Shown here: one piece after another, positions 8,266-15,959 of the stretch
How positions within the stretch are numbered: the first letter of the stretch is position 1
Layout: every line of letters begins with the position of its first letter
Assembly: GCA_030649165.1 (NCBI GenBank)
Contig: JAUSGG010000102.1
Span: 1 to 64,000 of the forward strand
Length of the DNA stretch: 64,000 bases
Direction of reading: 5' to 3'
Source: Armatimonadota bacterium
Lineage (GTDB): Bacteria; Armatimonadota; UBA5829; JAUSEB01
Program-made: the position numbers and the translations under genes
The notes under the pieces: model-generated
What the model saw: the letters and a program-made list of their open reading frames with translations, nothing else
Told to the model about the DNA's origin: nothing
Databases searched by the model: none

Positions 8266-9206
8266 GGCGGAAGGTCCTCCTGGCTGATGAAACCAGCTAT
8301 GGCGTCCAACACGCGCTCTATCACTGCTTGAACCATAGGCACGGGTACAGCGTTGCCGGCCTGCTTTCTGATAGTGGAATAGTTGCCAGTAATGATGAAA
8401 GAATCCGGGAAGCCCTGCAGCCGCAGCATTTCGCGGGGGGTGAGTCTTCTCTCGCCGTTAACGAGCAGATAGTTGTAGCTGGCGCCGGCTCGCAACGCGC
8501 AGCTGAAAGGATACGCGCTAATATGGCCTCCCTTGTTCTCATGCCAGATGGTGGGCTCGTCGGTGCGTTGGCACTTTTCAAGTCTACGCTTTCGTATTCT
8601 CTCCGACGCGTAGTATTGGCGCGGTACATCGGACTCAAGTATATCCTTGAGTGGCTTCATAGCAACGGGGGCCAACGGCCACGCGATAGAAGCTGGGTCG
8701 CGGAACCCGACGATAATGATACGCTCACGTTTTTGGGGCAGCCCGAAGTGCCGAGCATTGAGGATTCTGTGAGAGTGGTGGTATCCCAATCCATCGAGGG
8801 TTTCCAGAATGCGGCTTAGAGTCCTGCCTTCATCATGCCCTGCTAATTGCTTTACGTTCTCAAGAACAAAAGCAGTAGGACGCTTGGCCCGCAAGATGCG
8901 AGCTATGTCGAAGAAAAGAGCGCCCCTCGCGTCTTCGAAACCCTTCGATTCGCCGATGATGCTGAACGGCTGGCAAGGGAATCCGGCAAACAGCAGATCA
9001 TGATCCGGCACGTCGTGTTCATGAATGAGCGTTATGTCACCGTGTGGACGCTCTCCGAAATTCGCTTCATAGGCGTTTTGAGCATCGCGGTCGATGTCGC
9101 ACGAGAAGACGCACTCGCCTATTAAGTCTCGCGAACGTAACGCCCGCTCAGCGGCATATCGGAAGCCTCCAATGCCGCAGAACAGGTCGACGTAGCGGAT
9201 TGACAT
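8229..9206 (-). CDS. DNA (cytosine-5)-methyltransferase
   Basis: A 325-residue C5-cytosine methyltransferase with all key motifs in order. Motif I is DLFCGIGGFR (~7-16). Motif IV is FPCQPFS with catalytic Cys78, and motif VI is ENV (116-118). Motif VIII is QKRERIIIVGF. A target-recognition region follows, then motif IX RLTPREMLRLQGFPDSF and motif X QAGNAVPVPMV. It methylates DNA at a specific site and would protect it from a cognate nuclease. It is first in a four-gene operon; TAGGAG precedes the ATG by nine bases. The cassette is visibly less GC-rich than the flanking genes, as expected for a transferred defence module. The recognition site cannot be read from sequence. Confidence 0.95.
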   Translation of the reverse strand: MSIRYVDLFCGIGGFRYAAERALRSRDLIGECVFSCDIDRDAQNAYEANFGERPHGDITLIHEHDVPDHDLLFAGFPCQPFSIIGESKGFEDARGALFFDIARILRAKRPTAFVLENVKQLAGHDEGRTLSRILETLDGLGYHHSHRILNARHFGLPQKRERIIIVGFRDPASIAWPLAPVAMKPLKDILESDVPRQYYASERIRKRRLEKCQRTDEPTIWHENKGGHISAYPFSCALRAGASYNYLLVNGERRLTPREMLRLQGFPDSFIITGNYSTIRKQAGNAVPVPMVQAVIERVLDAIAGFISQEDLPPCRSQDLELSKR

Positions 9207-9241
9207 ACCCTACGCTCCTAAGAATCTGGTTTGATTGCCGT

Positions 9242-9270
9242 ATTATAGCGTACGAAATGCAACACATCAA
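9242..9270 (-). promoter_or_regulatory. Promoter of the methyltransferase/OLD cassette
   Basis: On the minus strand TTGATG (9270-9265) and a perfect TATAAT (9247-9242) are separated by exactly 17 bp. Initiation near 9235 would give a leader of about 29 nt before the methyltransferase ATG, which has a Shine-Dalgarno-like TAGGAG. Confidence 0.75.
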
Positions 9271-9331
9271 TAGGTTGTACGATATTCCTGAATAGCCACT
9301 ATATCTGGCCCGCATGGTGGCTCCCGCGAGG

Positions 9332-9496
9332 TTACCTCGCGCACCGATATCCAATTCCCTCCAACCCGCGCCTGATCTGCTCGATCTCCGCGTCTGGCAG
9401 CGGCCGGATAGGCCGGCGCATTTTGGGGCTGGGGAACTTGCCGAGGAGCCAGCGGACGGCTTTCATCCGCTGGTGGGCGCTGCCGGAGGGGTCGCC
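9332..9496 (-). pseudogene. C-terminal remnant of a dihydrodipicolinate synthase (DapA/NAL) family gene
   Basis: Minus-strand translation upstream of the TAA at 9334-9332 gives a run typical of the C terminus of DapA-family aldolases: KAVRWLLGKFPSPKMRRPIR followed by PLPDAEIEQIR and a final LEGIG. Only about 50 residues are present. The frame runs back into the stop of the exported lipoprotein gene (9504), in a different frame, with no room for the (beta/alpha)8 barrel. It looks like the stump of a pyruvate aldolase lyase gene left by a deletion or by insertion of the neighbouring DNA. Family recognition is from the tail only. Confidence 0.7.
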
Positions 9497-9503
9497 GAAG
9501 CCG

Positions 9504-12500
9504 TCACCGCCTCCAGTCCATGGTGAGAGCGCTTATGCGGTTCGCGGGGTGGTGCTTTATATGCAGGGCCTTGTTGGCTTCGTCATAGTAGTAGCCGGAA
9601 GGAGCGTTGCGGAGGTCGGTGGACTCCGCCAGCGCCACGCCGTCTGCCGCGACAGCTTCCGGTTTCCGCACCGGCACGAGGCACGAGTAGAGATCCTGAC
9701 CGGGGTAGTATTTCAGGGTCGCCTGCCCGCGATAGCCAGAGCCGGAGCCGCCGAAGCCTATCCCGCCGATCAGTCCATAGGAACTCAGGCAGGCCCGGTG
9801 ACCCTCGATCCCGAACCCGAAGCTGTCGATACCTGGCGCGGGCTTCTCGTCGAGCAGGGTGTAAGCGTAGTCGCAAATGGCGTTTGGGCCAAGGAACACC
9901 GGGCTGTTGAAGATAGGCTCAATGCCCCATACATCGGTATAGCTTCCGGCGAGGAAACCGCGATCCATCTGCTGCTGCGCCCCCGAGGCGAAGACTGCAT
10001 CCGCGACGGACGCAAGCAGCGGGTCAGGTTTCAGCCTCAGATAGTGTCGCACGGACTGCGCCCACACAAGGCCGCACCATTGGACCGGCGAGCCGAACCA
10101 TTTGACCACGTAGAAACTCGTTCCGAAGACGGGAATCGTAGCGCCCGGTGTAACGCGGCGCTCGACGTTGTGGTAGAATTCCGACGCATCCGCCAACACG
10201 AAACTCTTGCCTTCCCCGTTCGCGTCATAGTGCACTACAGAATTGACTTTCGGGTTGACCGGAGGAACCCACGTGTAGACGAACGGGATGCCCGTGTACG
10301 CCCAGAAACGGGCCTGTTCCAGATACGCCAAATCGCCCGTGAGATGATAGCCGGCGATGTTGCAGTCCACGGCGAGGGCCGCGGCGAAAATGTCGGGCGC
10401 GTCCGCGTGGACCTCCCAGGTCTGCGCTCCGCGCGGGACGGTGAACTCATTCAGGCGCGCCAGACCCTTGAGGCCGGCGTCGGCGCACTCCTTGTCGCCT
10501 CTGCTCAACGCGTACTGCAGGATTTGGTTGATCTTTTCGGCGATGAGTCCGGAGTTTGTAACGCCTACCCTCCCCAGGGTCGACGAGTCCAGCCCGACGG
10601 AGGCGGCTCCTGGCTTGACTTTCTCCCGCATCTCATCTGTGATCGTATAAGGAAACCCTCCGTCGGCCGCTTGCTGAGCGATGACCGCGCGCATGGCGTT
10701 CTTAGAGCCTTCTGAGAACCAATCCAGGGTGGAGCCGGTGAACTGGGACAACTGTGTGTCCGGAGCGATCTTGCACTTGGCGGCAATCGAGGGATCGCCT
10801 TTCCTGAGAGACTCCGCCAGGATTCGGGCGGCGACGTCCGCGCGAAAAACGGGGCTCTCGTGAAATCCGAAAATCGTCCTCCAACCGTTCTTCTCCGGCG
10901 AGTACAGGCTTTCCGTAAACCCCTTAAAGCACACGCCGACGGTACCTTCGAGGCCGTGAGGCAGCGGCGGAGCTTTGGGAACTCCGCGCGCGGCAAGGTG
11001 ATACGGAACCACGTCCGTTATCGAGCCGCGGCGGGCGAAGAAGCGGGCGGAGAGGTTCATCGATCGGCCCGGTCTCAGATCGAACGGCCATTTCGCCAAT
11101 TCGCTGTTCTCATCCACATAAGCGGGTATCGACGGGGCGAACAGCGTCATGAGGTGATTCCGAGCGCCGGCGGATTTGTTTGGAGATTCGAACTGGGCGC
11201 ATGGAAGGGTCCTTCCCCTCGCCCAATTGGTCATGGGATCCCACGACAGGCCGACGACCATACCGCCGGACTCAACGGCCATAACCGGGGTTGTGATCTT
11301 GTATGGATGGGGTATTCGACGGTCGGCGAACTTCGGGCCGGTAAAGGCCGGACTGCTCGAAGGCTCATCTTTTTCCAGGTATTCCAGGCCGGGGAACAGA
11401 GCATGGGTCTTGGATGAACCGAAGGAGCCTTCTCCTGCCAGGAGCCGCGGGCCTTCAAACCGCAGCACGTCTATTGGAGCGCCGCAGGTCAAGGCGCACG
11501 ACATAGTCCCTTCGTGTGAGCCTTTCGGCAGTCTGAACGTCCACGTTAACCTTGCGACGCCTCCGTTAACGCTTCGCCGGGCCTTGAGAACCGCGGTGTC
11601 GCCAGCCACCGAAATCGTGTCGGCCTTGAGTTCAAGATAATGAAGAGCGTTGGCCTTGTCTCGATAGACCAGAGTGGCGAGAGGGTGGAATACTCCCGCG
11701 GGGAAGCGTTTGCCGTCGATAGTCCCCGACAGCGCCGCGGACGAGGGAGATTCGCCGCCGCGAAACGCAAGCTCGGCGAAATCCCCCCGGATGACCTTGT
11801 CCCGTCGCGACGGGACCTGCTCGGGCTGTACGCCAACCGTAAACACCGTCTTACCGGCAAAAGTAGCTATCGCCGTTGGAGCGACTGTGCGCCTTCCGAT
11901 ACTCAGACCGACCTTAGCCATCCGGCCGGGTAAGACCGCATCGCATTTTTGGGCGACGCCATTTGCGCGCACGAATATGCCCGGTTTCTGCCTTTCGCCG
12001 CCATCGTTCACCATCGTCAGGACGAGGTGTCGGCCCCCTGTCTTATCCCGGGTGATTTCCGGCCTGCCAAGGCTGATCCTCGGTGGTATCTGGTAAAGCG
12101 CAATCCAATCGACGTCGATCTTCGCGCCCTTCTCCAGCCCACCGTTCGCGATATCGAAACGGAGTTGCGTGATCTTGCCTTTCCACGTCTTGAGACGGCC
12201 GAGGTTGAGCTCATAAAGGTGAAACTGGCCATCCCCTAAGACTCCGCAGTCCGCTTCCTGCCGCTCACTCAAGATGGGGGATTCCCGGGTACCGAAGTAG
12301 AGCTGGTTGGCCCCGGTGACCGACGAACGCATCTTTATCCCGATAAACGAGCATTTCGAGGCGTCGGCTATACCCGGATTCCTGTTGATGATCCAGGGAT
12401 CGAAACCGGTGTTCCGGAAGCTCAGTATGCCGTTCTTCGGAGTGAACCGACTCACGTTATGATCGGGCTGCCAGCCTTGCGCGCCGGAGTCGAAATGCCA

Positions 12501-12611
12501 CAGCTTTATGATCTTGCAGCCGGCGAGTTCCCGAGGGACTGCACCCGCGCACGCCGAAAGAACGGATGAAGTTACAAACAGAAGAGACAGGACGAGGGTT
12601 CTAATAACCAT
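9504..12611 (-). CDS. Large exported lipoprotein with CBM-like N terminus and helical catalytic-like domain; function unknown
   Basis: A 1,035-residue protein starts at ATG 12611, with GGGAGG six bases upstream. Its lipoprotein signal ends VLSAC (Cys21), so it is probably anchored in a membrane. Residues ~35-190 read as a jelly-roll, carbohydrate-binding-like domain (LWHFDSG, FIGIKMRS, IDVDWIALY). A beta-rich middle follows (~190-560). The C-terminal half (~560-950) is helix-rich with aromatic motifs (GYHLTGDLAYLEQARFWAYT, SPVQWCGLVWAQ) that resemble alpha/alpha-barrel polysaccharide lyases or hydrolases. I cannot assign a family. The truncated aldolase gene immediately downstream would be compatible with sugar-acid catabolism, but this is only context. 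Confidence 0.72.
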   Translation of the reverse strand: MVIRTLVLSLLFVTSSVLSACAGAVPRELAGCKIIKLWHFDSGAQGWQPDHNVSRFTPKNGILSFRNTGFDPWIINRNPGIADASKCSFIGIKMRSSVTGANQLYFGTRESPILSERQEADCGVLGDGQFHLYELNLGRLKTWKGKITQLRFDIANGGLEKGAKIDVDWIALYQIPPRISLGRPEITRDKTGGRHLVLTMVNDGGERQKPGIFVRANGVAQKCDAVLPGRMAKVGLSIGRRTVAPTAIATFAGKTVFTVGVQPEQVPSRRDKVIRGDFAELAFRGGESPSSAALSGTIDGKRFPAGVFHPLATLVYRDKANALHYLELKADTISVAGDTAVLKARRSVNGGVARLTWTFRLPKGSHEGTMSCALTCGAPIDVLRFEGPRLLAGEGSFGSSKTHALFPGLEYLEKDEPSSSPAFTGPKFADRRIPHPYKITTPVMAVESGGMVVGLSWDPMTNWARGRTLPCAQFESPNKSAGARNHLMTLFAPSIPAYVDENSELAKWPFDLRPGRSMNLSARFFARRGSITDVVPYHLAARGVPKAPPLPHGLEGTVGVCFKGFTESLYSPEKNGWRTIFGFHESPVFRADVAARILAESLRKGDPSIAAKCKIAPDTQLSQFTGSTLDWFSEGSKNAMRAVIAQQAADGGFPYTITDEMREKVKPGAASVGLDSSTLGRVGVTNSGLIAEKINQILQYALSRGDKECADAGLKGLARLNEFTVPRGAQTWEVHADAPDIFAAALAVDCNIAGYHLTGDLAYLEQARFWAYTGIPFVYTWVPPVNPKVNSVVHYDANGEGKSFVLADASEFYHNVERRVTPGATIPVFGTSFYVVKWFGSPVQWCGLVWAQSVRHYLRLKPDPLLASVADAVFASGAQQQMDRGFLAGSYTDVWGIEPIFNSPVFLGPNAICDYAYTLLDEKPAPGIDSFGFGIEGHRACLSSYGLIGGIGFGGSGSGYRGQATLKYYPGQDLYSCLVPVRKPEAVAADGVALAESTDLRNAPSGYYYDEANKALHIKHHPANRISALTMDWRR

Positions 12612-12704
12612 GCCGACCTCCCGCGAGGAATACCTAATATGTATTATGTTTGCGGGGGCCGGATTACCTTCTTTGCGGCGGGTGAGCGGGTTTGGCGCGT
12701 GATG

Positions 12705-12740
12705 ACCTCCCCCTAACCCCCTCCTAAGAGGAGGGGGGAC
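12705..12740. repeat. Half copy of the dispersed double-hairpin repeat
   Basis: ACCTCCCCCTAACCCCCTCC, then TAAG and GAGGAGGGGGGA, form one of the two hairpins of the 72-bp dispersed element described at 15005. It lies just past the stop of the OstA-like gene. Confidence 0.8.
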
Positions 12741-12748
12741 ACGCCCGG

Positions 12749-14746
12749 CTAGAAGCCGAGGGCGCCGAGTTCGACGCGGAACCTGCGAAACGAGCGAGAG
12801 TAAGCGAGCGTGATGTCCTGCTGCCCGATCAGAGTCCCGAGCCCGAACTCGATATCGCTTGAGTTGTAAAGGTTGAACCTCTGGAGATTGCCGCGAACAT
12901 CGATCCGCCATCTCGGGTTGAGATGATAACCGATGCTGCCGTAGGCGCTCGTGATGGGCTGATCCAGCGTGTGCACAACGAACAGCGAAGTCTGCCATTT
13001 TGTCCCGAAAGACCCGAAGTTGAGACTCACCCTATGCCGTCCGTAATCGCCGAGCGAGCCGGGGTTGAGCATATAGCTGTACCCGAGCGCGAGATTGCTC
13101 CGGTCGCTGAATGATCTGGTGAACATAGCGTTTCCGAACGTGCTGAGACCTGCCCTGGAGCCGCCCCAGAGGTGGCCGAGTGATAGGGAAGTGTTGAGAA
13201 CGCTCTTCCGTCCGAATCTCACCGGATCGGCAAAGAGTTGGAATTGCAGACCACTGCTCAGTTGGAAGGGAATGTCGCTCGTTGCGGTCGTCGTTTTGCT
13301 GACCGCCTTGTGGTTCTGGCTGTAAAGGGAGGACTGCAGCGTGACGGAGTAGTTGAGCCGGTTGGTCAACGGCCTGGGATTAGTCTGGAAGTAAACGTCG
13401 GTCGAAACCGTTCGGTCATAGATATCGGTCCGGGTGAGTTTGTCGAAACCATGAGTATCGGAACCGTGCAAGTTCACGCCCAGGCTCGACGATTTGAAAG
13501 GCTTGTTGAAGCTTACGATTCCGTTGAGGTTGCGGTGGGCGGGAAAACCAAGATAGGCGTTAACGGTCGCTCCGGATCCGAACTCGTGCCTGTGCTCCCA
13601 GTCGACGCCCCAGTCGCGGCGAGTGACCTGGCTGACGGTGAAACGGCCCTCGGCTTTTCCCGTGGCGTAGCTTTGTTCGAGGTCGAGGCCCCAGCCCGGC
13701 AGGGAAGAGTATTGGGACCAGCCGCCCTGCTGATTCCGCAGTCTGATCGCGCCGGTTCCACTCGGACTCAGCGAATAGTAGAGGGGGATGTCGACTTTCA
13801 GCCCATTGCTCGTCAGGCTGAGGTACTGAAAACCCGCCGTGGGGCCTGCAGCCGCGAGCGGTATGAGGTACAGCGGCAGCTTCAGGGCCTTGCCGCCGTC
13901 CATATATAACTCGGCCTTCTTGAACTGGACGTCGTGTTTTGGGCGGATGGTAATGCTCTTCGCCTTCACCAGCACGCTCGCAGCGGACAGATCGACGAAC
14001 TCAAAGGTCGATTGTTCCGATCCTTGATCGAGCGGCGCTGTGGAAAGGTCCGCGCCGCTGAAGCGCAGTTTGGCCATCTTGCCATCCGTGCCTTCCGCCA
14101 CCATCGCGCCTTGCAGCGTTCCGAGGTCGTAGGCCAGAACGCTTGCCCTAACGCTCTTGCCGCCGCGACTGACTTGCAGCGTTCCGCCAGTCTTGGCCTT
14201 CGCCGTGAGCATATTGCGGCCCATATCGACCTGAATGTCTTCAGCCTGGACCGTCAGACCTCTGTGCCGGACGGTGGTCCCGCCGGAGGCGTCTACTATT
14301 CGGGAATCCGCGGCGTACGCCAGATACCTGTCGGAGGAGATAGTCAGGCACGCGTCCGTTTCCACTCGCGTTCCGGGAGGAAGGAACTGCACTTGGGTCT
14401 GCGAAACGGCCTGGCCGTCAGCGCTGGTCAGGACCGCGGAGACCATTGCCTGCCCCGATTGTGTCCCGCTGCGCAATATGGCCCTTGCCACTCCCCCCGT
14501 TGTGGTCGCGGCCGCGTCGATCACGCCGAGGCTCGATGCAAAGCGCACCTGCGCGCCGTCCGAGATAAGGCCCCCTGAGCCGTCCCGGACCTCGGCGCTG
14601 ATGCTGCAGATGCTCTTGCCGTCGGCGTAGATGGCGGACGGATTGGCGGCCAGGCGAATGCCTGTCGTCGCGGCGTTCGCCGGAGCCTGGACGGATGCTA
14701 TCGAAAAGACCAGCATTATGCACAGCAGCGCGGAGATCGGTCGCAT
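12749..14746 (-). CDS. Outer-membrane LptD/OstA-like beta-barrel protein with an N-terminal Big_1 domain
   Basis: About 665 residues with a signal peptide (~1-25, cleavage after PANA). Residues ~27-125 form an invasin-type Big_1 Ig domain (ANPSAIYADGKSICSISAEV, then GGVARAILRSGTQSG). Residues ~135-270 contain an OstA/LptA-like jelly-roll (LTVQAEDIQVDMGRNMLTA). The rest is strand-rich with alternating aromatics and ends in phenylalanine, as outer-membrane barrels do. LptD exports lipopolysaccharide, but the Big_1 fusion is unusual and the protein may be a divergent LptD-like or surface porin-like factor. The start is uncertain: ATG 14776 or TTG 14806 are also possible and no clear Shine-Dalgarno is seen. 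A three-hairpin region with a terminator-like end precedes it. Confidence 0.75.
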   Translation of the reverse strand: MRPISALLCIMLVFSIASVQAPANAATTGIRLAANPSAIYADGKSICSISAEVRDGSGGLISDGAQVRFASSLGVIDAAATTTGGVARAILRSGTQSGQAMVSAVLTSADGQAVSQTQVQFLPPGTRVETDACLTISSDRYLAYAADSRIVDASGGTTVRHRGLTVQAEDIQVDMGRNMLTAKAKTGGTLQVSRGGKSVRASVLAYDLGTLQGAMVAEGTDGKMAKLRFSGADLSTAPLDQGSEQSTFEFVDLSAASVLVKAKSITIRPKHDVQFKKAELYMDGGKALKLPLYLIPLAAAGPTAGFQYLSLTSNGLKVDIPLYYSLSPSGTGAIRLRNQQGGWSQYSSLPGWGLDLEQSYATGKAEGRFTVSQVTRRDWGVDWEHRHEFGSGATVNAYLGFPAHRNLNGIVSFNKPFKSSSLGVNLHGSDTHGFDKLTRTDIYDRTVSTDVYFQTNPRPLTNRLNYSVTLQSSLYSQNHKAVSKTTTATSDIPFQLSSGLQFQLFADPVRFGRKSVLNTSLSLGHLWGGSRAGLSTFGNAMFTRSFSDRSNLALGYSYMLNPGSLGDYGRHRVSLNFGSFGTKWQTSLFVVHTLDQPITSAYGSIGYHLNPRWRIDVRGNLQRFNLYNSSDIEFGLGTLIGQQDITLAYSRSFRRFRVELGALGF

Positions 14747-14807
14747 ACTATTTACGATTCTACGGTTCAAGCCCATCTGCGTCAAACAGGCGGTCGAGAG
14801 AAACAAA

Positions 14808-14981
14808 GGCAGGGCCGGATTCCTTCTCCGCCCTGCCCATTTCCGCCAACTCTTTACACGCGCAGCTTGTTTAGATCGCCGTTCCGCTGCGCTTCACTCA
14901 AATCCCGAAACAGAGCTACATGCATTGCGGGAACTAGCCTTACCTATATCCGACGGATAATGGTCTATGCCGTTCCCGCAA
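14808..14981 (-). ncRNA. Candidate structured RNA or leader upstream of the OstA-like gene
   Basis: Three hairpins lie in series on the minus strand. The first has perfect 10-bp arms TTGCGGGAAC/GTTCCCGCAA (14925-14934 and 14972-14981) with nested inner pairs (TAG/CTA, ACC/GGT, ATCC/GGAT). The second has GCGCAGC/GCTGCGC arms (14860-14866 and 14886-14892). The third has GGCAGGGC/GCCCTGCC arms (14808-14815 and 14830-14837), followed by TTTGTTT on the minus strand, like an intrinsic terminator. It could be a small RNA with its terminator or an attenuating leader for the following gene. No known riboswitch class was recognised. Confidence 0.5.
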
Positions 14982-15004
14982 GATTGATTTGCGCGCAAAA
15001 CACA

Positions 15005-15076
15005 ACCTCCCCCGTAACCCCCTCCTAACAGGAGGGGGGACCCCCTCTCCTTCTAGGAGAGGGCTGGGGTAAGGTT
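15005..15076. repeat. Full copy of the dispersed double-hairpin repeat
   Basis: The element contains two hairpins in tandem, CCCCCTCCT..AGGAGGGGG and CCCTCTCCT..AGGAGAGGG, bounded by ACCTC-like and GAGGT-like ends, about 72 bp in all. Other full copies are at 23769, 47325 and 49013, and half copies at 12705, 38316 and 42466. It resembles REP/BIME-type extragenic palindromes. No transposase is nearby. Confidence 0.85.
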
Positions 15077-15104
15077 AACACGTCGGTCCCTGTGAAACAG
15101 ACAA

Positions 15105-15899
15105 TTAAGGCGCGGGTGGAGGATTGTCTATGCCGCCACCGCCGCCGCTGCCGGAGGACCCGGAACCGCCGCCACCGCCGAACGCCAGACCCACCCCCAG
15201 GCCGAGGATCAGGGAGAAAAGCAAGGTGTTCTTCTTCGATTTTCTCTTCGGCTCAGGCGCGGTCGCCTTCGAGACCACCATTGTCGCCGGGGCCTTCAAA
15301 GCGAGTCCCTCCGCGATCTTGTTGACCGCGTTGCCCGCGGCGACCGAAGCGCAATCGGCCTCTGTGGCCACTTTGGCCGTCTTCGGGACGAGTCCTGTTA
15401 CGATCAGGGGGGCCTTTTCCATACGGCCCGACCGCGCGTCAATCAACTCCGCGGTCATCTGAATCTCGCAGGTATAGGCCGCGGCATCGTACTTGTAGCT
15501 GTCCACATCGCCGATTATGACCAGATCGGCGCCTATCTCTCTCGCGATCTTCGCGGCGAGCTCCAGGTTGCCCGTTCCCGACGGATCCGCAAGGTCCTTA
15601 TCGACGATTGTGCCCTCGACCAGAACCGCTCTTTGCAGAGACGGATGCCGTTTGTTGAAGTCCACAATGTCGAATCCCGGTGTGCTCTTGAGGACGGCCA
15701 CAAGAGTATGGCCTACATTGGCTCCCAGGTTCGCATCCGCCACGTCTTCGCGCGTCGCGAAGGGCATAACGAGCACCCTCCGATTGGGGACCGGTATCGC
15801 CTTTGCGGCCAGAACCTGCGTCGCGGGCGCGAGCTGCATAAGTAGAACCAGAAGGCAAATAACGCATCCGGTAAGTCGCATCTTTCTCATTCGCACCAT
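15105..15899 (-). CDS. Exported CsgG/FlgO-like protein with a glycine-rich C-terminal tail
   Basis: 264 residues starting at ATG 15899, preceded by GGAGG. A signal peptide (~1-31) ends QVLA. The mature domain has the CsgG-like core: VLVMPF strand, ..GHTLVAVLKSTPGFDIVDF.., AREIGADLVIIGDV, then AELIDARSGRM and a helix (NAVNKIAEG). CsgG relatives assemble in the outer membrane or periplasm and help secrete or localise surface fibres. The C terminus has a basic stretch and a hydrophobic helix (TLLFSLILGLGVGLAF), then a Gly/Ser tail (glycine runs ending IDNPPPAP). The same basic-plus-helix arrangement is seen in the larger CsgG-like protein at 28.8 kb. It lies between the giant adhesin and the barrel protein. 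Confidence 0.75.
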   Translation of the reverse strand: MVRMRKMRLTGCVICLLVLLMQLAPATQVLAAKAIPVPNRRVLVMPFATREDVADANLGANVGHTLVAVLKSTPGFDIVDFNKRHPSLQRAVLVEGTIVDKDLADPSGTGNLELAAKIAREIGADLVIIGDVDSYKYDAAAYTCEIQMTAELIDARSGRMEKAPLIVTGLVPKTAKVATEADCASVAAGNAVNKIAEGLALKAPATMVVSKATAPEPKRKSKKNTLLFSLILGLGVGLAFGGGGGSGSSGSGGGGGIDNPPPAP

Positions 15900-15959
15900 T
15901 ATGTCAATACCTCCATCCCCGATATCGCCGGGGCGCTTCACTCTGTCGAGCCGTCGGTT

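Noticed and set aside
9423-10715. 430-codon plus-strand open frame opposite the exported lipoprotein
   Set aside because: Arg-rich, no domain; the minus strand has a clear lipoprotein signal and ribosome-binding site.
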